DNA of 64,000 bases from Ignavibacteria bacterium UBA2360 (GTDB lineage Bacteria > Bacteroidota > Ignavibacteria > Tepidaquicellales > OLB5). The notes below the pieces were generated by a model that was not told the DNA's origin, searched no databases, and saw nothing but the letters and a program-made list of their open reading frames with translations. The position numbers were made by a program, and so were the translations under genes. Location of the stretch: contig DDTQ01000011.1 of the NCBI GenBank assembly GCA_002344125.1, positions 641,245 to 705,244 on the forward strand, given 5' to 3'. Of the stretch, positions 34,958-42,554 are shown one piece after another (within the stretch, counting starts at the first letter, position 1; each line of letters starts with the position of its first letter).

Positions 34958-36148
34958 ATGATCTCACCGGAAGAATACAAAAATAACCTGTTAAAGTTTG
35001 ATTTACAATCATTCTTAAATGACTATTCAGGTGAATCATCACTTGCACTTAAGAAATTGTTTCCGGATACCTATAAACTTTTGGCAGCTCAGCTTACATT
35101 GTATCCAAAAGCAGTCTCAAAACTCCCCGCATTTACTTCAAGTTACTGTTTTTTAACAACCAAAGGCTATGAACAGGCAAGCTCTGAAGCATTGGCAAAA
35201 TATAAAGCTTCATTGTTTGAAGGCAGCACACTTATTGACCTGACCGGCGGACTCGGAATAGATGATATCGCATTTTCATGGAAATTCAACAGGGTAATAT
35301 CGGTGGATAGTGACCTTGAGCTTAACCTTATTGCGGAAGTTAATTTCCGGAAGCTGGGAATACAGAATATTGAACGGGTAACTGCGAATGCTGAAGACTA
35401 CATCAAAAGTGAGATTTCGGGTGACCTGGTTTACATTGATGCGGACAGAAGAGCGGATAGATCAGGAAAGAAAGCCGTGACGTTCCATAATTCTTCACCT
35501 GATATTCTGAATATAATCGGCAGATTGTTTAAAATTACACCCAGGGTACTGCTAAAACTTTCACCGCTGACAGATATTACATATATAAAGAAAAACCTTG
35601 GGAATTTGAAACATATAAGAGTAATTTCACTGAAAAATGAAGTTAAGGAAATACTTTTACTTCTTGATAAAGATCACGCGGGTTTACCGGTGGTAACTGC
35701 AGTTGATATTGACAGGAGCGGAAATATTGAAGAATATTCGGGGAATGAAAACTTTGAGCCTGACACATTGCCGGATGAAGCGAACAATTACTTTTTTGAA
35801 CCGGCAGCTTCGCTTGTGAAGGCCGGATTAGCGGATTGTTATGCAGAAAAACACAATTTTGTAAAGATCACTGACAGGGGAAAGTATTATACATCAATTA
35901 AAGTACCCGTTAAATTATTTGGAAGGGTTTTCAGGGTGGTCTCTTATTTCAAGTTCAGCAAGTCTTTGCTGACAGCTTATTTGCGCGAGAGTTCAATTGG
36001 TAAGGCCAATGTTTCGGTAAGTAACTTCCCCGTGAAGCCTGATGAAATTAAAAAAGCGTTTCGCATAATGGATGGGGGAGACGACTATTTGTTTTTTACA
36101 ACAGGTAATAAGAAGGAAAAGCTGTTTTATCATTGCAGGAAGCTGTAA
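34958..36148 (+). CDS. class I SAM-dependent methyltransferase with THUMP-like domain
   Basis: A 396-residue cytosolic protein. The Rossmann SAM motif STLIDLTGGLGIDD (about 84-97), VISVDSDLELNLIAEVN and LVYIDADRRADRSGKK come first, then a C-terminal THUMP-like domain. RNA or protein targets are not known. It is divergent from the beta-lactamase. A minus-strand terminator lies directly behind its stop. Confidence 0.8.
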   Translation: MISPEEYKNNLLKFDLQSFLNDYSGESSLALKKLFPDTYKLLAAQLTLYPKAVSKLPAFTSSYCFLTTKGYEQASSEALAKYKASLFEGSTLIDLTGGLGIDDIAFSWKFNRVISVDSDLELNLIAEVNFRKLGIQNIERVTANAEDYIKSEISGDLVYIDADRRADRSGKKAVTFHNSSPDILNIIGRLFKITPRVLLKLSPLTDITYIKKNLGNLKHIRVISLKNEVKEILLLLDKDHAGLPVVTAVDIDRSGNIEEYSGNENFEPDTLPDEANNYFFEPAASLVKAGLADCYAEKHNFVKITDRGKYYTSIKVPVKLFGRVFRVVSYFKFSKSLLTAYLRESSIGKANVSVSNFPVKPDEIKKAFRIMDGGDDYLFFTTGNKKEKLFYHCRKL

Positions 36149-36170
36149 AAAAACAGGGGCACAGCCTGTT
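36147..36170 (-). terminator. rho-independent terminator, minus strand
   Basis: On the minus strand: AACAGG-CTGTGCC-CCTGTT (36170 to 36152) then a T-run (36153-36147). It would end the DUF4382 transcript coming from 36387. Confidence 0.6.
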
Positions 36171-36284
36171 ACAGCCGTACCCCATGGGATATTAGAGGAG
36201 AATCATGTTGCCATGACCTTTGAAGCACTCGTTTATTTAAAGTTTTGCAACTTCATATCCCTTAAAATTATTTTTCTGATCTAA

Positions 36285-36330
36285 TTATCGTCGGGTCTGC
36301 CGTCTTTGTTATCATCACGGAAACCGCGCT
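36285..36330. repeat. duplicated 3' end of the DUF4382 gene
   Basis: These 46 bases match 36391-36436, the 3' end of the DUF4382 gene, with one mismatch. On the minus strand this copy encodes the same RGFRDDNKDG...DDN end with its own stop, but the offset is 106 bases so it is not in frame with the gene. Between the copies lie two small inverted repeats. Probably a duplication relic. Confidence 0.8.
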
Positions 36331-36386
36331 CCGGCGCTTTTTGCCGGTCCCGCGCCTCTGCTTAGCGGGATAAAGTTTCGTATATC

Positions 36387-37148
36387 TCAGTTATCGTCCG
36401 GTCTGCCGTCTTTGTTATCATCACGGAAACCGCGCTTAAAAGAATTCTTCAAATTATCATCTATCATATCATCATTGCCCGAGTTTGAAGGATCAAGAAT
36501 GTTACCACCATTCATAAACCACAGCGAAGGGTTAACAAGAAGCGTAATATTTCTGGAGGAGCTGCCTGTTGTAAGCGGTGTGCTTAAATTTATTATTATA
36601 TCCGCGCGTTTCCTTGATTTATACACAAATGCGTTTCCGTTGTAAGTACCCTTTATAATAAATGAATATCTCTGGTTACCGCTTGTTCCTTCGCGAAACT
36701 CGGGATCAGGAATCGGTTCAGTATCTTCAGGTTTATGTATCTGAAGCTTAATTTTATTCCAGGTGCCGGCCGGCAGATTTGCGGCTGTTACCGAAATAAC
36801 CTGACCTCCGGTGTTAAAATATATTACAACGGGCGCAATTCTTATTTCCTGGCTTGTACCGGATGGTTCTGTTTCCAGCTCAATTTCAGTTATCAAAGCC
36901 TTTGCTTCGGTAATAACAGGGTAGTTGGCACCGGTTACGCTTTCATCAAGTTTTACGCTTAAACTTGTATTTTCTGTGTTGTTGCCTGTGCCGGTTGAAT
37001 TTGTTACGCTGCTATCTTCACCGCATCCGCTTGTGAATGCAAGAAGAATAACAAAGAGTACTGCAAGTAAAATAGTTGTAGCAGCCGCTTTTTTGTTGTT
37101 CCGGCGGTTTGTGTTTAACTGTATTGTGTTCATTTGGTTTGTGTTCAT
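36387..37148 (-). CDS. DUF4382 lipoprotein A
   Basis: A 253-residue lipoprotein (lipid Cys42 in AFTSGC, preceded by a hydrophobic segment 22-40). The DUF4382 core has ITEAKALITEIELE, IKLQIHKPEDTEPIPDPEF and RYSFIIKGTYNGNAFVYKS. It ends in an Asp/Asn-rich DDNKDGRPDDN tail that could bind calcium. Paralogous to the gene at 40674. The ATG overlaps the stop of a 60-residue micro-ORF (ATGA), so translation is probably coupled. The N-terminus is extended by a 15-base direct repeat (37107-37148). Confidence 0.8.
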   Translation of the reverse strand: MNTNQMNTIQLNTNRRNNKKAAATTILLAVLFVILLAFTSGCGEDSSVTNSTGTGNNTENTSLSVKLDESVTGANYPVITEAKALITEIELETEPSGTSQEIRIAPVVIYFNTGGQVISVTAANLPAGTWNKIKLQIHKPEDTEPIPDPEFREGTSGNQRYSFIIKGTYNGNAFVYKSRKRADIIINLSTPLTTGSSSRNITLLVNPSLWFMNGGNILDPSNSGNDDMIDDNLKNSFKRGFRDDNKDGRPDDN

Positions 37149-37327
37149 TTGTTTTGCTCTTTTCCGTTGTTTATGAAACTTTCTTCATAAACTTTTTTGT
37201 TAATTTTTTCATTTTTATGTTCATAGTCTGCCTCATTTATCACGAACATTCTCCCGTTTACAAATACCCACAAGTAAGTATTTATATCTCCAAGGTGAAG
37301 CTTATCCCATTTTGCTTTTATTGTCAC
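37145..37327 (-). CDS. 60-residue micro-protein, coupled to DUF4382 lipoprotein A
   Basis: The reading frame runs from GTG 37327 to a TGA that overlaps the lipoprotein start (ATGA). It contains WDKLHLGDINTYLWVFVNGR, and FVNGRMFVIN in particular matches the pattern of the 46-residue ORF at 40507. No family recognised. GGAG lies 12 bases before the GTG. The coupled start and the match elsewhere support coding. Confidence 0.5.
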   Translation of the reverse strand: MTIKAKWDKLHLGDINTYLWVFVNGRMFVINEADYEHKNEKINKKVYEESFINNGKEQNK

Positions 37328-37335
37328 CCCGTTTA

Positions 37336-37485
37336 CTATTCTCCAATCCCTAAAACGCTTAAAGCGTTTACTATGTAGCCTGAAAATCCGGGCATTGAAA
37401 GCAGTATAGGAAGCGTCATAGCAAGTACTGCAATTGCGAATAAAATGTTTTTGAATGATCTGACGATCAGTGAATTAAGATCCAT
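37336..37485 (-). CDS. 49-residue single-helix membrane protein
   Basis: Read directly: ATG at 37485, TAG at 37336-37338. An AGGGGGAA ribosome-binding site lies 7 bases upstream. Hydrophobic segment at 12-31 (KNILFAIAVLAMTLPILL), then a short polar tail ending GIGE. It lies 53 bases after the T9SS propeller gene and 8 bases before the 60-residue micro-ORF, in one minus-strand run. No family recognised. Confidence 0.5.
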   Translation of the reverse strand: MDLNSLIVRSFKNILFAIAVLAMTLPILLSMPGFSGYIVNALSVLGIGE

Positions 37486-37538
37486 AATAGTATTCCCCCT
37501 AAGAACTATTAAGTTTTTAATTGATGAAGCTTTAAACT

Positions 37539-39563
37539 TTATTTGATAAGAACCATTTTCTTTGTCATTGAAAAACTTTCTGTATTAAGCCTGTAAAAAT
37601 AAACTCCGCTTGGCAGTGAAACCGCATTGAATGAATATTCATATTCACCTGCCGTTAACTTTTCATTTACAAGTGTTTTAACTTCCCTTCCCAGCACATC
37701 AAAGATTTTAAGTTCAGCAAAAGCTGCGTTTCTGATGGCAAACCTGATCTTTGTAACCGGGTTGAACGGATTAGGGTAGTTTTGCCCCAGGCTGAACTCA
37801 TCGGGTATGTTTGAACTGATATTAACTATACCTATAACATTCATGGTATCCAGGTAATAATTTACAGTATCGAGATTTATGAAGCCAACAGTGATCTGTT
37901 TGGTTTCAGTTTCGTAGCCCAGCCTTTGCACTGTTAACTGATAATTACCCGGCGGTACACCAGTAAACGAGTACTGCTCATTTTCATTTGTTACAGCGAA
38001 GCTTACGAAACTGGTATCTTTTTTAAGATACAGCACAGATCCCCGAAGGAACGGAAAACCTGTCCCCGGAAGCTCAGGGGCGATGTTAAGATATACTTTT
38101 CCGCTGATGCCGGCTGCAATACTGCCTGATGCGGCAACGGCGTTTTTGCGGATCACGTTAATATTTACATTAACCATGTTTGTGCTTGCGTACAGGACTC
38201 CCGCAGATAGCCATTGAATGGTTGAAGGATAATATGTGGGAACGAATCCCGTATCCGTGCCCTGATCAATCAGTTCGTCGTCAGGAAATATCATAACTCT
38301 GAGTGTGCTATCTCTTCGCGGAACGCGGTTGAGTGTGTAATTACCAAAGTTATCCACGTTTGTTGAATCAACCACAATGATCTCTCTGGTAATAACATCC
38401 ATTCTCAGGATCTTGATCTTTCCGCCTACAACAATTGAATTATTATCGGCGTATCTGACCTGTCCTGAAACAGAAATATTATCCACAGGTCCCCATTTTG
38501 CGGCAAAGTAAGTCCATTTTCCGCCGGCGGTTGTAAATTCACCACCCGAATAAAGCATTGTATCAGTAGAATTGCGTGTGTGAAGCGCATAAACATGATC
38601 GTTATGTCCGGTAAGCAGCCTGCTCCATACAGAGCCATTCCAACCGGCAATTCTATCTACAAACAAACCTGTTCCTGTTTTTCTGAAATTACCGCCGGCA
38701 ATCAGAGTATTTTTGAATGTGCTGAAAGCCTCAACCGGACCGTCTTCAAGTCCGCCTCCAACGGATACCCAGTTATTAGAGCTCCATCTTGCAATATACC
38801 TTCTGTCACTTCCCCCGATATGAGTGAAATCTCCTCCCACAAAAAGATCATTATTATAAACTATCAGCGCGTTAACATCATCATCAAATACATCATTTTT
38901 AAAAGCTGACCAGCTTGAACCGTTCCATTTTGCAACATTACTGATATTGGTTGAACCAGATTCTTCAAATCTGCCTCCGGCTACAAGATTACCCTGGAAT
39001 AAAGTCAAGGCATTCACTCTATCGCCGCTGCCTGTTAGCCCATTGCCCATCGAAACCCAGTTTGAGCCGTTCCATCTTGCAACGTTATTGTTTCCACCGG
39101 CCATCGAAAAATTTCCACCGGCAATAACACTTCCTGAATAAACAATAAGGGCATTTACATCGTCATTCAAGCCGCTGCCCATTGCGGACCAGTTGGTACC
39201 GTTCCACTTTGCAACATTGTTTGCGTTTGTAATGCCCGCCTGCGTGAAGCTTCCCCCTACTATTAATTCTGAACCGGAGACGAATAAAGCTTTTACTTCA
39301 CCATTTACTCCCGCGCCTAAAGCCGACCAGGTGTTTGTAACAGGATCGTAAGCGGCAATATTCAGCGCATTTATGCCACCTGCCTGCGAAAAATTACCAC
39401 CATATATTACTTTACCATTGAATGAAGTAATAGCTTTTACGGTATCGCCGGTGCCATTTATGAGTCCATTGCCTAACGGCTCCCAGGTATAGGTCTGTGA
39501 AACCAGAGCCTGTGTCATTGAAAATAGAATTATTATGAAATAAAATTTGATACTTGTCTTCAA
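37539..39563 (-). CDS. T9SS-secreted propeller protein with regulatory-like domain
   Basis: A 674-residue protein with a signal peptide (1-22). Residues 25-360 hold about seven repeats with phrases such as VAKWNGTNWSAMGSGL and VIAGGNFSMAGG, a delta-60/BNR-like propeller. Residues 365-570 hold carboxypeptidase-regulatory-like beta sandwiches (SVSGQVRYADNN; GSVLYLKKDTSF). The last ~80 residues are the T9SS sorting domain (SLGQNYPNPFNPVTKIRF ... SMTKKMVLIK). It follows the TrmB-type gene by 19 bases and is probably in its transcript. Confidence 0.82.
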   Translation of the reverse strand: MKTSIKFYFIIILFSMTQALVSQTYTWEPLGNGLINGTGDTVKAITSFNGKVIYGGNFSQAGGINALNIAAYDPVTNTWSALGAGVNGEVKALFVSGSELIVGGSFTQAGITNANNVAKWNGTNWSAMGSGLNDDVNALIVYSGSVIAGGNFSMAGGNNNVARWNGSNWVSMGNGLTGSGDRVNALTLFQGNLVAGGRFEESGSTNISNVAKWNGSSWSAFKNDVFDDDVNALIVYNNDLFVGGDFTHIGGSDRRYIARWSSNNWVSVGGGLEDGPVEAFSTFKNTLIAGGNFRKTGTGLFVDRIAGWNGSVWSRLLTGHNDHVYALHTRNSTDTMLYSGGEFTTAGGKWTYFAAKWGPVDNISVSGQVRYADNNSIVVGGKIKILRMDVITREIIVVDSTNVDNFGNYTLNRVPRRDSTLRVMIFPDDELIDQGTDTGFVPTYYPSTIQWLSAGVLYASTNMVNVNINVIRKNAVAASGSIAAGISGKVYLNIAPELPGTGFPFLRGSVLYLKKDTSFVSFAVTNENEQYSFTGVPPGNYQLTVQRLGYETETKQITVGFINLDTVNYYLDTMNVIGIVNISSNIPDEFSLGQNYPNPFNPVTKIRFAIRNAAFAELKIFDVLGREVKTLVNEKLTAGEYEYSFNAVSLPSGVYFYRLNTESFSMTKKMVLIK

Positions 39564-39582
39564 TTTCTTTATTCCCTCTAAG

Positions 39583-40443
39583 TTATCCGTTTTTAGCCGT
39601 TAGAAATTTATCCCTAAAATCTTCCGGCTTATCTGCATCGCGCCATGACTGCTCAAAATATAATGCCATAGCTTCGGCAAAATTCTGGTTCTTAACAATA
39701 ATATCACTTCTGTTGTATCTTGAAACTGTAGGGTCAACAAGACTGATGTAAACCACTTTTCTATCAAAAATTGCCATATTTTGATACACTTTTTTTGTGA
39801 GCTTAACCTCGCCGCCTTCGCCTTCGGTTTCTTTCAGAATATCGATGAGTTTTTCGGCGCCTACAACCACCCACTTTCCGCCTTCGTTTATTCTGAAGTT
39901 TTCGCTCACTTCGTATATTGTTTTTATGTTACCGCCGTTCTTAACAAAGTTCGCGGTGAATTCATCAATTGATGTATCAGCCATCACTTCGAGTTTGTTC
40001 ATAAGCAGCAGTTCTTTGCTTGAAGCTTCCCATAGCTGCATGAATTTAGCGGAGCGGTGTTTATTGAATCCCTTGATAAGCTCCACGTCGACCTTTTCCC
40101 CCTCAAGCTCCTTAGCTTTGAAGATCGGCGTAAGCTTATCAAAAGAATCCTTAAGTTTTGTTGACTTGCTTACATAAGTATCATGAATTTCTTTTTCTAT
40201 CTTATCCTGAACTACTTTCGGATCGATAATTTCATACTTTGCTACGCTGCTTGTTTGAATCTCGTTGCATATTCCTTTTTCTGTGAATGACTTAAGGATA
40301 TCGTAAGCAGATGAACGCGCAATTTCGGCTTTCTTCGCTATTTCGCTTGCTGTAAGAAGGTTACCTTCGAACAGTACGCAAAATACTTTAGATTCGTAAT
40401 TTGTGAACCCTAAAGCCTCGAGATTTTGGATGATTTCTTTCAT
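39583..40443 (-). CDS. TrmB-family transcriptional regulator
   Basis: A 286-residue protein. An N-terminal winged helix (residues 1-80: LEALGFTNYESKVFCVLF, TASEIAKKAEIARSSAYDIL, GICNEI) is typical of the TrmB family, which is mainly archaeal. The C-terminal part (about 100-286) should be a sensor or effector domain; a sugar ligand is usual but not demonstrated. Its promoter contains an inverted repeat shared with DUF4382 gene B, which suggests autoregulation. The T9SS propeller gene follows after 19 bases. Confidence 0.82.
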   Translation of the reverse strand: MKEIIQNLEALGFTNYESKVFCVLFEGNLLTASEIAKKAEIARSSAYDILKSFTEKGICNEIQTSSVAKYEIIDPKVVQDKIEKEIHDTYVSKSTKLKDSFDKLTPIFKAKELEGEKVDVELIKGFNKHRSAKFMQLWEASSKELLLMNKLEVMADTSIDEFTANFVKNGGNIKTIYEVSENFRINEGGKWVVVGAEKLIDILKETEGEGGEVKLTKKVYQNMAIFDRKVVYISLVDPTVSRYNRSDIIVKNQNFAEAMALYFEQSWRDADKPEDFRDKFLTAKNG

Positions 40444-40448
40444 TGAAT

Positions 40449-40502
40449 TTCTGCCGTCTGTTTAACTACGGCAATAATAACATATTTAAATTTAGAAGTC
40501 AA
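40449..40502 (-). promoter_or_regulatory. promoter and operator of the TrmB-type gene
   Basis: On the minus strand: TTG (40502-40500), 20 bases, TATTATTG (40479-40472), which fits the Bacteroidota -33/-7 pattern. An inverted repeat TGCCGT-N10-ACGGCA (40452-40473) overlaps the -7 element and the likely start point. The same arrangement precedes the DUF4382 gene at 41387. Confidence 0.6.
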
Positions 40503-40506
40503 TACT

Positions 40507-40647
40507 CTATTTTTTGAGATATTTATATAAACTATGAAACTGGCTTCCTTTTTTGTTATTTGTTAAAACCAGTTTTCCGTTTTGATATTCCCAAAAGAGG
40601 CAGGGAGTTATATTGAGCCAGTTTTCATTCCAATAAATAGTTTTCAT
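40507..40647 (-). CDS. 46-residue micro-protein after DUF4382 lipoprotein B
   Basis: Read directly: ATG at 40647, TAG at 40507-40509. CAGGGG sits 3 bases before the ATG. It contains IYWNENWLN, LFWEY and YQNGKLVLTN, aligning with KWDKLHL, LWVFV and FVNGRMFVIN of the 60-residue ORF at 37145. It lies 26 bases after the DUF4382 B stop in the same transcript. No family recognised; the paired position next to both paralogues supports it being real. Confidence 0.5.
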   Translation of the reverse strand: MKTIYWNENWLNITPCLFWEYQNGKLVLTNNKKGSQFHSLYKYLKK

Positions 40648-40673
40648 TACCCCTGTATATTGATCTTGTTTTA

Positions 40674-41387
40674 TTAATTACTATCTGCAACACCATCTTT
40701 GTTATCATCAAGAAAAGCCTTTCTGAATGAACTCTTGATGTTATTATCTATCGCATCGGTGTTCTGGGGAAGATTTGGATTCAACACATTTGCGCCACTT
40801 AAAAACCATGTTGATTTATTAAAAAGCATTGTAAAGTTGTGTGTCTTATTCTTAACATTACTGGAGATGTTCAGATTTATAACTACATCCATCGATCTTT
40901 TTGATTTGTATGTGAATGCCGTTCCGTTATATGTACCTTTGATAATAAATGAAAATCTTTGATCTTCACCGGGACCTTCAATGAAATCGGGGTCTGAGAT
41001 CTGCAGACCGTCTTCCGGTTTATGTACCTGGAATTTTGCTTTAGTGTATATATCTCTTACAACATACCCTTTCATTAATTCCCGCAGACTGCCGTCGAGC
41101 GCAAGATTTACTACATAGGGTCCCGTGTGGTGAAGCTGGTTCAGCCCGTCTCTTTCTCTTTCATACTGAATATCGGTAATAAGCGCTTTGGCTTCGGTTA
41201 TCACAATTACATCGGCCGGGTTATCAAATGCGTTATCATCTGATTTTATATTTACACTCAGATCAGTTGCGCCGCTTGGAATAACAATATCGCCGCCGAT
41301 ATCACATCCGGTTACTAAAAAAGGGAGTATGTTCAGCAATGCAATCTTAAAAAAGGTTTTTATGTATTTATTAAAATTTCTCATCAT
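40674..41387 (-). CDS. DUF4382 lipoprotein B
   Basis: A 237-residue lipoprotein (lipid Cys28 in LVTGC). It shares ITEAKALITDIQYE, AKFQVHKPEDG, RFSFIIKGTYNG and a DDNKDGVADSN tail with lipoprotein A. The tail looks calcium-binding. It is the first gene of the run leading to the micro-ORF and the TrmB-type gene, with a shared operator at 41444-41471. It is surface- or periplasm-anchored. Function unknown. Confidence 0.8.
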   Translation of the reverse strand: MMRNFNKYIKTFFKIALLNILPFLVTGCDIGGDIVIPSGATDLSVNIKSDDNAFDNPADVIVITEAKALITDIQYERERDGLNQLHHTGPYVVNLALDGSLRELMKGYVVRDIYTKAKFQVHKPEDGLQISDPDFIEGPGEDQRFSFIIKGTYNGTAFTYKSKRSMDVVINLNISSNVKNKTHNFTMLFNKSTWFLSGANVLNPNLPQNTDAIDNNIKSSFRKAFLDDNKDGVADSN

Positions 41388-41443
41388 TTATTTGTATAGT
41401 TTCTAATTTCAATTTGTTAGGGGTTGCAAATGTAGTTAATAAA

Positions 41444-41497
41444 TATTGCCGTCCCTTGAACTACGGCAATAATAGCAAGCAAAAATTGATTTGTCAA
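41444..41497 (-). promoter_or_regulatory. promoter and operator of DUF4382 lipoprotein B
   Basis: On the minus strand: TTG (41497-41495), 20 bases, TATTATTG (41474-41467), then TATTGCCGT-N10-ACGGCAATA (41444-41471) as a 9-bp inverted repeat. The run TATTATTGCCGTAGTT is identical to the TrmB-gene promoter. It lies 57-84 bases before the ATG. Confidence 0.65.
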
Positions 41498-41650
41498 GGG
41501 GGATAATTAAGGTTTTTACGGGAGTAACTCATATTCGACTTATAAACAACACTTTAGAAAATGAATTTTGTTTAGTAGTTCTTATGTACTACACACCCTT
41601 TTCCTTATGGATTTTTTAAGAAAAAATGAAAACCTATTTTTGCAATCTAA

Positions 41651-42352
41651 ATGATACCCGCTAAGAAAAATAGCATTATTGGCAGTCTGTTTGCTTTTTA
41701 TCATAAAAGGCTGATTAGAAAGCACTTTTACGCGATCCACCTGGCAGGAAAAGAAAACCTGGATAAAATTGATAGCGCGCTGCCGGTGATAATGTACGCA
41801 AACCACTCTAACTGGTGGGATGGATTCATGGCATATTACCTTACAAACAGAGTTATGAAAAAGGATGATCACCTTATGATGGATATAAAACAAATGGAGA
41901 AATATTTCTTCTTTAAATATATTGGAGTGTTTTCTGTCAACCGAGAAGTACCCGCTGAGGCTATAAGATCAATCAACTATGCTTCGGATCTGCTTAAGGA
42001 TTCAAAAAAATACTTGTGGATCTTTCCGCAGGGTGATATGACTCCGCAGGATAGGCGCCCGTTAAAGTTCTTTTCAGGTATTACAAAGATCTCAGAAAAA
42101 ACGGACAGAGTTAACCTTATACCTGTATGCTTCAGGTATGAATATATGATGGAGCAGCGCCCCGAGGTGTTTATCTCGATCGGTAAGCCGAGATTGTACA
42201 CCGGCAAAAACGACAGCGATCTTACAGAACACTTAAGGTCAAATCTGGAATCACAGCTGGACAGATTACGTGATGATATTACCGCCGGGAATCTTGAAGA
42301 CTTCAATACTATCTTCCGTGGAAAAGATTCCCGCAATAAATCATTTGACTAA
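41651..42352 (+). CDS. PlsC-type acyltransferase, probable carotenoid glycoside acyltransferase
   Basis: A 233-residue membrane-associated protein with the acyltransferase motif NHSNWWD (51-57, His52/Asp57), FSVNRE and FPQGDMTPQ (motif III) with VCFRYE. General family: 1-acyl-glycerol-phosphate acyltransferase. Its place at the head of the carotenoid cluster, next to a glycosyltransferase, suggests it esterifies the sugar of a carotenoid glycoside, like CruD of green sulfur bacteria. This is inferred from context. Confidence 0.75.
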   Translation: MIPAKKNSIIGSLFAFYHKRLIRKHFYAIHLAGKENLDKIDSALPVIMYANHSNWWDGFMAYYLTNRVMKKDDHLMMDIKQMEKYFFFKYIGVFSVNREVPAEAIRSINYASDLLKDSKKYLWIFPQGDMTPQDRRPLKFFSGITKISEKTDRVNLIPVCFRYEYMMEQRPEVFISIGKPRLYTGKNDSDLTEHLRSNLESQLDRLRDDITAGNLEDFNTIFRGKDSRNKSFD

Positions 42353-42370
42353 ATTAACGATTGCTTAGCT

Positions 42371-42424
42371 CCCTCCTTTTTTAAGGAGGGGAAGAGATCC
42401 GGCTGTTGCCGGATCGAGGGGTGG
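42371..42424. repeat. double hairpin intergenic repeat
   Basis: CCCTCCTT-TTTT-AAGGAGGG (42371-42390) followed by GATCCGGC-TGTT-GCCGGATC (42396-42415) and GAGGGGTGG. The order resembles the nested-hairpin repeats, with different sequences. It lies in the 202-base gap between the acyltransferase and glycosyltransferase genes. Confidence 0.65.
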
Positions 42425-42554
42425 TTTAGTTTTAAACAATAATCATGCCAGAAATATGACAAACACTTTAGAGTTCTCAATTCATTCAGTTTTAAGAAAT
42501 AAATAAAGGATCTCTCTGCTTTACTACAACATATTAATTACAGCAATACTCTTC

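Noticed and set aside
41388..41650. possible structured RNA in the gap before the carotenoid cluster
   Set aside because: Apart from the minus-strand promoter and operator I see no conserved stem-loop set.
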